DNA of 64,000 bases, from contig OZ059896.1 of NCBI GenBank assembly GCA_964057225.1, forward strand, positions 3,038,001-3,102,000, given 5' to 3'. Below the pieces are notes generated by a model, which did not search any database, had not been told where the DNA came from, and saw nothing but the letters and a program-made list of their open reading frames with translations. Numbering within the stretch: position 1 is the stretch's first letter; each line of letters begins with the position of its first letter. Below, one piece after another: positions 53,750-64,000 of this stretch. This DNA is from Auanema rhodensis. Taxonomy: Eukaryota; Nematoda; Chromadorea; Rhabditida; Rhabditidae. The position numbers were made by a program, and so were the translations under genes.

Positions 53750-55620
53750 AAAATGTTTTTGGAAGCAATTTTGAGTGTACATGGAAACTCAACATACACT
53801 AATGCATCATTTTTCAAACGATCATAACTAATTTTTGTATTAAGCTTTTCTCAATGAAGTTTAGTGCATTCGATGCGGATTTTTAAGCTGCGTCGATCTG
53901 TGTTATCAGATTTGCGCTAGCTTAAAAATGCACCGAGATATCAACTGATATAAGTTCACACTTATATCCTCGATTTTCACCCTGAAGAATTAATTTTTTC
54001 GTTGAATAACATTGTCCATCGTTTTTGCCTTGAAAAAAGGAATCTAAAAACATCTACTTTCTGCTAAATTATTTTGAAATTTTTCGAAAAAATTTTTGTC
54101 AAAATGTTTTTGGAAGCAATTTTGAGTGTACATGGAAACTCAACATACACTAATGCATCATTTTTCAAACGATCATAACTAATTTTTGTATTTAGCTTTT
54201 CTCAATGTAGTATAGTGCATTCGATGCGGATTTTTAAGCTGCGTCGATCTGTGTTATCAGATTTGCGCTAGCTTAAAAATGCACCGAGATATCAACTGAT
54301 ATAAGTTCACACTTATATCCTCGATTTTCACCCTGAAGAATTAATTTTTTCGTTGAATAATATTGTCCATCGTTTTTGCCTTGAAAAAAGGAATCTAAAA
54401 ACATCTACTTTTTGCTAAATTATTTTGAAATTTTTCGAAAAAATTTTTGTCAAAATGTTTTTGGAAGCAATTTTGAGTGTACATGGAAACTCAACATACA
54501 CTAATGCATCATTTTTCAAACGATCATAACTAATTTTTGTATTTAGCTTTTCTCAATGTAATATAGTGCATTCGATGCGGATTTTTAAGCTGCGTCGATC
54601 TGTGTTATCAGATTTGCGCTAGCTTAAAAATGCACCGAGATATCAACTGATATAAGTTCACACTTATATCCTCGATTTTCACCCTGAAGAATTAATTTTT
54701 TCGTTGAATAACATTGTCCATCGTTTTTGCCTTGAAAAAAGGAATCTAAGAACATCTACTTTTTGCTAAATTATTTTGAAATTTTTCGAAAAAATTTTTG
54801 TCAAAATGTTTTTGGAAGCAATTTTGAGTGTACATGGAAACTCAACATACACTAATGCATCATTTTTCAAACGATCATAACTAATTTTTGTATTTAGCTT
54901 TTCTCAATGTAGTATAGTGCACTCGATGCGGATTTTTAAGCTGCGTCGATCTGTGTTATCAGATTTGCGCTAGCTTAAAAATGCACCGAGATATCAACTG
55001 ATATAAGTTCACACTTATATCCTCGATTTTCACCCTGAAGAATTAATTTTTTCGTTGAATAACATTGTCCATCGTTTTTGCCTTGAAAAAAGGAATCTAA
55101 AAACATCTACTTTTTGCTAAATTATTTTGAAATTTTTCGAAAAAATTTTTGTCAAAATGTTTTTGGAAGCAATTTTGAGTGTACATGGAAACTCAACATA
55201 CACTAATGCATCATTTTTCAAACGATCATAACTAATTTTTGTATTTAGCTTTTCTCAATGTAATATAGTGCATTCGATGCGGATTTTTAAGCTGCGTCGA
55301 TCTGTGTTATCAGATTTGCGCTAGCTTAAAAATGCACCGAGATATCAACTGATATAAGTTCACACTTATATCCTCGATTTTCACCCTGAAGAATTAATTT
55401 TTTCGTTGAATAACATTGTCCATCGTTTTTGCCTTGAAAAAAGGAATCTAAGAACATCTACTTTTTGCTAAATTATTTTGAAATTTTTCGAAAAAATTTT
55501 TGTCAAAATGTTTTTGGAAGCAATTTTGAGTGTACATGGAAACTCAACATACACTAATGCATCATTTTTCAAACGATCATAACTAATTTTTGTATTTAGC
55601 TTTTCTCAATGTAGTATAGT
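53750..55620 (+). repeat. Segment duplicated at about 60770-62640 (20-monomer offset)
   Basis: Line by line, 53.75-55.6 kb matches the sequence 7020 bp downstream with only a few differences (54361 T/C, a GCACTCG/GCATTCG change near 54922, ATTAA/AAATAA near 55041, AAGAAC/AAAAAC near 55451). Both begin with the rare TAAGCTTTTCTCAATGAAG ending and then ACTTTCTGC. A third start of the same block is at 63314, 2457 bp (7 monomers) after 60857. Limits are approximate because diverged edges are still satellite. Confidence 0.8.
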
Positions 55621-55650
55621 GCATTCGATGCGGATTTTTAAGCTGCGTCG

Positions 55651-57054
55651 ATCTGTGTTATCAGATTTGCGCTAGCTTAAAAATGCACCGAGATATCAAC
55701 TGATATAAGTTCACACTTATATCCTCGATTTTCACCCTGAAGAATTAATTTTTTCGTTGAATAACATTGTCTATCGTTTTTGCCTTGAAAAAAGGAATCT
55801 AAAAACATCTACTTTTTGCTAAATTATTTTCAAATTTTTCGAAAAAATTTTTGTCAAAATGTTTTTGGAAGCAATTTTGAGTGTACATGGAAACTCAACA
55901 TACACTAATGCATCATTTTTCAAACGATCATAACTAATTTTTGTATTCAGCTTTTTTCAATGTAGTATAGTGCATTCGATGCGGATTTTTATGCTGCGTC
56001 GATCGGTGTTATCAGATTTGCGCTAGCTTAAAAATGCACCGAGATATCAACTGATATAAGTTTACACTTATATCCTCGATTTTCACCCTGAAGAAATAAT
56101 TTTTTCGTTGAATAACATTGTCCATCGTTTTTGCCTTGAAAAAAGGAATCTAAAAACATCTACTTTTTGCTAAATTATTTTGAAATTTTTCGAAAAAATT
56201 TTTGTCAAAATGTTTTTGGAAGCAATTTTGAGTGTACATGGAAACTCAACATACACTAATGCATCATTTTTCAAACGATCATAACTAATTTTTGTATTCA
56301 GCTTTTTTCAATGTAGTATAGTGCATTCGATGCGGATTTTTATGCTGCGTCGATCGGTGTTATCAGATTTGCGATAGCTTAAAAATGCACCGAGATATCA
56401 ACTGATATAAGTTCACACTTATATCCTCGATTTTCACCCTGAAGAATTAATTTTTTCGTTGAATAACATTGTCTATCGTTTTTGCCTTGAAAAAAGGAAT
56501 CTAAAAACATCTACTTTTTGCTAAATTATTTTCAAATTTTTCGAAAAAATTTTTGTCAAAATGTTTTTGGAAGCAATTTTGAGTGTACATGGAAACTCAA
56601 CATACACTAATGCATCATTTTTCAAACGATCATAACTAATTTTTGTATTCAGCTTTTTTCAATGTAGTATAGTGCATTCGATGCGGATTTTTATGCTGCG
56701 TCGATCGGTGTTATCAGATTTGCGCTAGCTTAAAAATGCACCGAGATATCAACTGATATAAGTTTACACTTATATCCTCGATTTTCACCCTGAAGAAATA
56801 ATTTTTTCGTTGAATAACATTGTCCATCGTTTTTGCCTTGAAAAAAGGAATCTAAAAACATCTACTTTTTGCTAAATTATTTTGAAATTTTTCGAAAAAA
56901 TTTTTGTCAAAATGTTTTTGGAAGCAATTTTGAGTGTACATGGAAACTCAACATACACTAATGCATCATTTTTCAAACGATCATAACTAATTTTTGTATT
57001 CAGCTTTTTTCAATGTAGTATAGTGCATTCGATGCGGATTTTTATGCTGCGTCG
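55651..57054 (+). repeat. Tandem dimer higher-order repeat (702 bp x 2)
   Basis: The pair of monomers 55651-56352 (ATTTTCAAAT with GTCTATCG, then class C) is repeated at 56353-57054, joined by GATCGGTG variants every 351 bp. The second copy has GCGATAGC where the normal GCGCTAGC is seen. This appears to be a short, recent duplication. Confidence 0.75.
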
Positions 57055-60000
57055 ATCGGTGTTATCAGATTTGCGCTAGCTTAAAAATGCACCGAGATAT
57101 CAACTGATATAAGTTTACACTTATATCCTCGATTTTCACCCTGAAGAAATAATTTTTTCGTTGAATAACATTGTCCATCGTTTTTGCCTTGAAAAAAGGA
57201 ATCTAAAAACATCTACTTTTTGCTAAATTATTTTGAAATTTTTCGAAAAAATTTTTGTCAAAATGTTTTTGGAAGCAATTTTGAGTGTACATGGAAACTC
57301 AACATACACTAATGCATCATTTTTCAAACGATCATAACTAATTTTTGTATTTAGCTTTTCTCAATGTAATATAGTGCATTCGATGCGGATTTTTAAGCTG
57401 CGTCGATCTGTGTTATCAGATTTGCGCTAGCTTAAAAATGCACCGAGATATCAACTGATATAAGTTCACACTTATATCCTCGATTTTCACCCTGAAGAAT
57501 TAATTTTTTCGTTGAATAACATTGTCCATCGTTTTTGCCTTGAAAAAAGGAATCTAAAAACATCTACTTTTTGCTAAATTATTTTGAAATTTTTCGAAAA
57601 AATTTTTGTCAAAATGTTTTTGGAAGCAATTTTGAGTGTACATGGAAACTCAACATACACTAATGCATCATTTTTCAAACGATCATAACTAATTTTTGTA
57701 TTTAGCTTTTCTCAATGTAGTATAGTGCATTCGATGCGGATTTTTAAGCTGCGTCGATCTGTACTATCAGATTTGCGCTAGCTTGAAAATGCACCGAGAT
57801 ATCAACTGATATAAGTTCACACTTATATCCTCGATTTTCACCCTGAAGAATTAATTTTTTCGTTGAATAACATTGTCCATCGTTTTTGCCTTGAAAAAAG
57901 GAATCTAAAAACATCTACTTTTTGCTAAATTATTTTGAAATTTTTCGAAAAAATTTTTGTCAAAATGTTTTTGGAAGCAATTTTGAGTGTACATGGAAAC
58001 TCAACATACACTAATGCATCATTTTTCAAACGATCATAACTAATTTTTGTATTCAGCTTTTTTCAATGTAGTATAGTGCATTCGATGCGGATTTTTATGC
58101 TGCGTCGATCGGTGTTATCAGATTTGCGCTAGCTTAAAAATGCACCGAGATATCAACTGATATAAGTTTACACTTATATCCTCGATTTTCACCCTGAAGA
58201 AATAATTTTTTCGTTGAATAACATTGTCCATCGTTTTTGCCTTGAAAAAAGGAATCTAAAAACATCTACTTTTTGCTAAATTATTTTGAAATTTTTCGAA
58301 AAAATTTTTGTCAAAATGTTTTTGGAAGCAATTTTGAGTGTACATGGAAACTCAACATACACTAATGCATCATTTTTCAAACGATCATAACTAATTTTTG
58401 TATTTAGCTTTTCTCAATGTAATATAGTGCATTCGATGCGGATTTTTAAGCTGCGTCGATCTGTGTTATCAGATTTGCGCTAGCTTAAAAATGCACCGAG
58501 ATATCAACTGATATAAGTTCACACTTATATCCTCGATTTTCACCCTGAAGAATTAATTTTTTCGTTGAATAACATTGTCCATCGTTTTTGCCTTGAAAAA
58601 AGGAATCTAAAAACATCTACTTTTTGCTAAATTATTTTGAAATTTTTCGAAAAAATTTTTGTCAAAATGTTTTTGGAAGCAATTTTGAGTGTACATGGAA
58701 ACTCAACATACACTAATGCATCATTTTTCAAACGATCATAACTAATATTTGTATTTAGCTTTTCTCAATGTAATATAGTGCATTCGATGCGGATTTTTAA
58801 GCTGCGTCGATCTGTACTATCAGATTTGCGCTAGCTTGAAAATGCACCGAGATATCAACTGATATAAGTTCACACTTATATCCTCGATTTTCACCCTGAA
58901 GAATTAATTTTTTCGTTGAATAACATTGTCCATCGTTTTTGCCTTGAAAAAAGGAATCTAAAAACATCTACTTTTTGCTAAATTATTTTGAAATTTTTCG
59001 AAAAAATTTTTGTCAAAATGTTTTTGGAAGCAATTTTGAGTGTACATGGAAACTCAACATACACTAATGCATCATTTTTCAAACGATCATAACTAATTTT
59101 TGTATTTAGCTTTTCTCAATGTAGTATAGTGCATTCGATGCGGATTTTTAAGCTGCGTCCATCTGTGTTATCAGATTTGCGCTAGCTTAAAAATGCACCG
59201 AGATATCAACTGATATAAGTTCACACTTATATCCTCGATTTTCACCCTGAAGAATTAATTTTTTCGTTGAATAACATTGTCCATCGTTTTTGCCTTGAAA
59301 AAAGGAATCTAAAAACATCTACTTTTTGCTAAATTATTTTGAAATTTTTCGAAAAAATTTTTGTCAAAATGTTTTTGGAAGCAATTTTGAGTGTACATGG
59401 AAACTCAACATACACTAATGCATCATTTTTCAAACGATCATAACTAATTTTTGTATTCAGCTTTTTTCAATGTAGTATAGTGCATTCGATGCGGATTTTT
59501 ATGCTGCGTCGATCGGTGTTATCAGATTTGCGCTAGCTTAAAAATGCACCGAGATATCAACTGATATAAGTTTACACTTATATCCTCGATTTTCACCCTG
59601 AAGAAATAATTTTTTCGTTGAATAACATTGTCCATCGTTTTTGCCTTGAAAAAAGGAATCTAAAAACATCTACTTTTTGCTAAATTATTTTGAAATTTTT
59701 CGAAAAAATTTTTGTCAAAATGTTTTTGGAAGCAATTTTGAGTGTACATGGAAACTCAACATACACTAATGCATCATTTTTCAAACGATCATAACTAATT
59801 TTTGTATTTAGCTTTTCTCAATGTAATATAGTGCATTCGATGCGGATTTTTAAGCTGCGTCGATCTGTGTTATCAGATTTGCGCTAGCTTAAAAATGCAC
59901 CGAGATATCAACTGATATAAGTTCACACTTATATCCTCGATTTTCACCCTGAAGAATTAATTTTTTCGTTGAATAACATTGTCCATCGTTTTTGCCTTGA

Positions 60001-63000
60001 AAAAAGGAATCTAAAAACATCTACTTTTTGCTAAATTATTTTGAAATTTTTCGAAAAAATTTTTGTCAAAATGTTTTTGGAAGCAATTTTGAGTGTACAT
60101 GGAAACTCAACATACACTAATGCATCATTTTTCAAACGATCATAACTAATTTTTGTATTTAGCTTTTCTCAATGTAGTATAGTGCATTCGATGCGGATTT
60201 TTAAGCTGCGTCGATCTGTACTATCAGATTTGCGCTAGCTTGAAAATGCACCGAGATATCAACTGATATAAGTTCACACTTATATCCTCGATTTTCACCC
60301 TGAAGAATTAATTTTTTCGTTGAATAACATTGTCCATCGTTTTTGCCTTGAAAAAAGGAATCTAAAAACATCTACTTTTTGCTAAATTATTTTGAAATTT
60401 TTCGAAAAAATTTTTGTCAAAATGTTTTTGGAAGCAATTTTGAGTGTACATGGAAACTCAACATACACTAATGCATCATTTTTCAAACGATCATAACTAA
60501 TTTTTGTATTTAGCTTTTCTCAATGTAGTATAGTGCATTCGATGCGGATTTTTAAGCTGCGTCGATCTGTACTATCAGATTTGCGCTAGCTTGAAAATGC
60601 ACCGAGATATCAACTGATATAAGTTCACACCTATATCCTCGATTTTCACCCTGAAGAATTAATTTTTTCGTTGAATAACATTGTCCATCGTTTTTGCCTT
60701 GAAAAAAGGAATCTAAAAACATCTACTTTTTGCTAAATTATTCTCAAATTTTTCGAAAAAATTTTTGTCAAAATGTTTTTGGAAGCAATTTTGAGTGTAC
60801 ATGGAAACTCAACATACACTAATGCATCATTTTTCAAACGATCATAACTAATTTTTGTATTAAGCTTTTCTCAATGAAGTTTAGTGCATTCGATGCGGAT
60901 TTTTAAGCTGCGTCGATCTGTGTTATCAGATTTGCGCTAGCTTAAAAATGCACCGAGATATCAACTGATATAAGTTCACACTTATATCCTCGATTTTCAC
61001 CCTGAAGAATTAATTTTTTCGTTGAATAACATTGTCCATCGTTTTTGCCTTGAAAAAAGGAATCTAAAAACATCTACTTTCTGCTAAATTATTTTGAAAT
61101 TTTTCGAAAAAATTTTTGTCAAAATGTTTTTGGAAGCAATTTTGAGTGTACATGGAAACTCAACATACACTAATGCATCATTTTTCAAACGATCATAACT
61201 AATTTTTGTATTTAGCTTTTCTCAATGTAGTATAGTGCATTCGATGCGGATTTTTAAGCTGCGTCGATCTGTGTTATCAGATTTGCGCTAGCTTAAAAAT
61301 GCACCGAGATATCAACTGATATAAGTTCACACTTATATCCTCGATTTTCACCCTGAAGAATTAATTTTTTCGTTGAATAACATTGTCCATCGTTTTTGCC
61401 TTGAAAAAAGGAATCTAAAAACATCTACTTTTTGCTAAATTATTTTGAAATTTTTCGAAAAAATTTTTGTCAAAATGTTTTTGGAAGCAATTTTGAGTGT
61501 ACATGGAAACTCAACATACACTAATGCATCATTTTTCAAACGATCATAACTAATTTTTGTATTTAGCTTTTCTCAATGTAATATAGTGCATTCGATGCGG
61601 ATTTTTAAGCTGCGTCGATCTGTGTTATCAGATTTGCGCTAGCTTAAAAATGCACCGAGATATCAACTGATATAAGTTCACACTTATATCCTCGATTTTC
61701 ACCCTGAAGAATTAATTTTTTCGTTGAATAACATTGTCCATCGTTTTTGCCTTGAAAAAAGGAATCTAAGAACATCTACTTTTTGCTAAATTATTTTGAA
61801 ATTTTTCGAAAAAATTTTTGTCAAAATGTTTTTGGAAGCAATTTTGAGTGTACATGGAAACTCAACATACACTAATGCATCATTTTTCAAACGATCATAA
61901 CTAATTTTTGTATTTAGCTTTTCTCAATGTAGTATAGTGCATTCGATGCGGATTTTTAAGCTGCGTCGATCTGTGTTATCAGATTTGCGCTAGCTTAAAA
62001 ATGCACCGAGATATCAACTGATATAAGTTCACACTTATATCCTCGATTTTCACCCTGAAGAAATAATTTTTTCGTTGAATAACATTGTCCATCGTTTTTG
62101 CCTTGAAAAAAGGAATCTAAAAACATCTACTTTTTGCTAAATTATTTTGAAATTTTTCGAAAAAATTTTTGTCAAAATGTTTTTGGAAGCAATTTTGAGT
62201 GTACATGGAAACTCAACATACACTAATGCATCATTTTTCAAACGATCATAACTAATTTTTGTATTTAGCTTTTCTCAATGTAATATAGTGCATTCGATGC
62301 GGATTTTTAAGCTGCGTCGATCTGTGTTATCAGATTTGCGCTAGCTTAAAAATGCACCGAGATATCAACTGATATAAGTTCACACTTATATCCTCGATTT
62401 TCACCCTGAAGAATTAATTTTTTCGTTGAATAACATTGTCCATCGTTTTTGCCTTGAAAAAAGGAATCTAAAAACATCTACTTTTTGCTAAATTATTTTG
62501 AAATTTTTCGAAAAAATTTTTGTCAAAATGTTTTTGGAAGCAATTTTGAGTGTACATGGAAACTCAACATACACTAATGCATCATTTTTCAAACGATCAT
62601 AACTAATTTTTGTATTTAGCTTTTCTCAATGTAGTATAGTGCATTCGATGCGGATTTTTAAGCTGCGTCGATCTGTACTATCAGATTTGCGCTAGCTTGA
62701 AAATGCACCGAGATATCAACTGATATAAGTTCACACTTATATCCTCGATTTTCACCCTGAAGAATTAATTTTTTCGTTGAATAACATTGTCCATCGTTTT
62801 TGCCTTGAAAAAAGGAATCTAAAAACATCTACTTTTTGCTAAATTATTTTGAAATTTTTCGAAAAAATTTTTGTCAAAATGTTTTTGGAAGCAATTTTGA
62901 GTGTACATGGAAACTCAACATACACTAATGCATCATTTTTCAAACGATCATAACTAATTTTTGTATTTAGCTTTTCTCAATGTAGTATAGTGCATTCGAT

Positions 63001-63723
63001 GCGGATTTTTAAGCTGCGTCGATCTGTACTATCAGATTTGCGCTAGCTTGAAAATGCACCGAGATATCAACTGATATAAGTTCACACCTATATCCTCGAT
63101 TTTCACCCTGAAGAATTAATTTTTTCGTTGAATAACATTGTCCATCGTTTTTGCCTTGAAAAAAGGAATCTAAAAACATCTACTTTTTGCTAAATTATTC
63201 TCAAATTTTTCGAAAAAATTTTTGTCAAAATGTTTTTGGAAGCAATTTTGAGTGTACATGGAAACTCAACATACACTAATGCATCACTTTTCAAACGATC
63301 ATAACTAATTTTTGTATTAAGCTTTTCTCAATGAAGTTTAGTGCATTCGATGCGGATTTTTAAGCTGCGTCGATCTGTGTTATCAGATTTGCGCTAGCTT
63401 AAAAATGCACCGAGATATCAACTGATATAAGTTCACACTTATATCCTCGATTTTCACCCTGAAGAATTAATTTTTTCGTTGAATAACATTGTCCATCGTT
63501 TTTGCCTTGAAAAAAGGAATCTAAAAACATCTACTTTCTGCTAAATTATTTTGAAATTTTTCGAAAAAATTTTTGTCAAAATGTTTTTGGAAGCAATTTT
63601 GAGTGTACATGGAAACTCAACATACACTAATGCATCATTTTTCAAACGATCATAACTAATTTTTGTATTTAGCTTTTCTCAATGTAGTATAGTGCATTCG
63701 ATGCGGATTTTTAAGCTGCGTCG

Positions 63724-64000
63724 ATCTGTACTATCAGATTTGCGCTAGCTTGAAAATGCACCGAGATATCAACTGATATAAGTTCACACTTATATCCTCG
63801 ATTTTCACCCTGAAGAATTAATTTTTTCGTTGAATAACATTGTCCATCGTTTTTGCCTTGAAAAAAGGAATCTAAAAACATCTACTTTTTGCTAAATTAT
63901 TTTGAAATTTTTCGAAAAAATTTTTGTCAAAATGTTTTTGGAAGCAATTTTGAGTGTACATGGAAACTCAACATACACTAATGCATCATTTTTCAAACGA
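63724..64000 (+). repeat. Partial satellite monomer at the window end (277 bp)
   Basis: Starts ATCTGTACTATCAG with CTTGAAAATGC and ends at TTTTTCAAACGA, base 277 of the unit. The array continues past the window. Confidence 0.97.

Larger units (their letters stand above)
47929..63723 (+). repeat. 351-bp satellite array, fourth segment (45 monomers)
   Basis: Forty-five monomers in exact 351-bp phase (47929 to 63724). Local markers are ACTTTCTGCTAAATT, the ending TAAGCTTTTCTCAATGAAG, and GATCGGTG at 56002, 56353, 56704, 57055, 58108 and 59512 (spacing always a multiple of 351). A-B-C-D order reappears at 52141-53544. No gene or RNA feature is supported. Confidence 0.98.

Noticed and set aside
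1-64000. Naming the species or phylum
   Set aside because: The satellite is not one I can identify with certainty, and Jockey/CR1-type LINEs occur in many animal groups. A database search of the monomer and RT protein would be needed.

Overview
The window is almost entirely one AT-rich satellite DNA with a 351-bp monomer (about 30% GC in the first copy), repeated head to tail on the + strand. It is interrupted once by a non-LTR retrotransposon (LINE). There is no host gene. Long satellite DNA, a LINE reverse transcriptase with an intact standard-code reading frame, and a tetranucleotide-tailed retrotransposon point to a nuclear eukaryotic genome, most likely an invertebrate animal. The sequence does not fix the phylum; flatworm, nematode and arthropod all remain possible. 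The array runs off both ends of the window, so it is longer than 64 kb.

Layout. Counting from the arbitrary monomer start at base 1, bases 1-13338 hold 38 monomers with no net length change. The 39th monomer (13339-16556) is split after its base 216 by a 2863-bp, 5'-truncated LINE (13555-16417). The LINE encodes the end of an APE-type endonuclease and a complete reverse transcriptase of the Jockey/CR1 group, followed by a 3' UTR and an (AAAT)n tail. Then come 34 full monomers (16557-28490), two damaged neighbouring monomers (171 bp at 28491 and 314 bp at 28662), 53 full monomers (28976-47578), one 350-bp monomer (47579-47928), 45 full monomers (47929-63723) and a partial one (63724-64000).

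The monomers are not all alike. Linked single-base variants define classes, called here A (CTCAAAT near base 180), B (TCAGCTTTTTT near base 290 with ATGCTG), C (TTTACACTT with AAATAA) and D (GTACTATC, CTTGAAAA, CACCT, GTCTA). The classes are arranged in local higher-order repeats of 2, 3, 4, 5 and 6 monomers (702, 1053, 1404, 1755 and 2106 bp). Blocks are also copied at longer distances, such as 7020 bp (20 monomers) and 8073 bp (23 monomers). Several monomers are chimeras of two classes. This is the expected product of repeated unequal crossing-over or gene conversion in register. The LINE inserted after the local trimer duplication around it, because the neighbouring paralogous monomer is an empty site of the same class.

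The satellite has no supported coding function. Each monomer carries overlapping dyad symmetries near bases 43-73, a TTCGAA-centred dyad near 182-200, many A/T tracts, and a very uniform stretch at about 203-286. These could matter for chromatin or for a centromeric or heterochromatic role, but that is inference.
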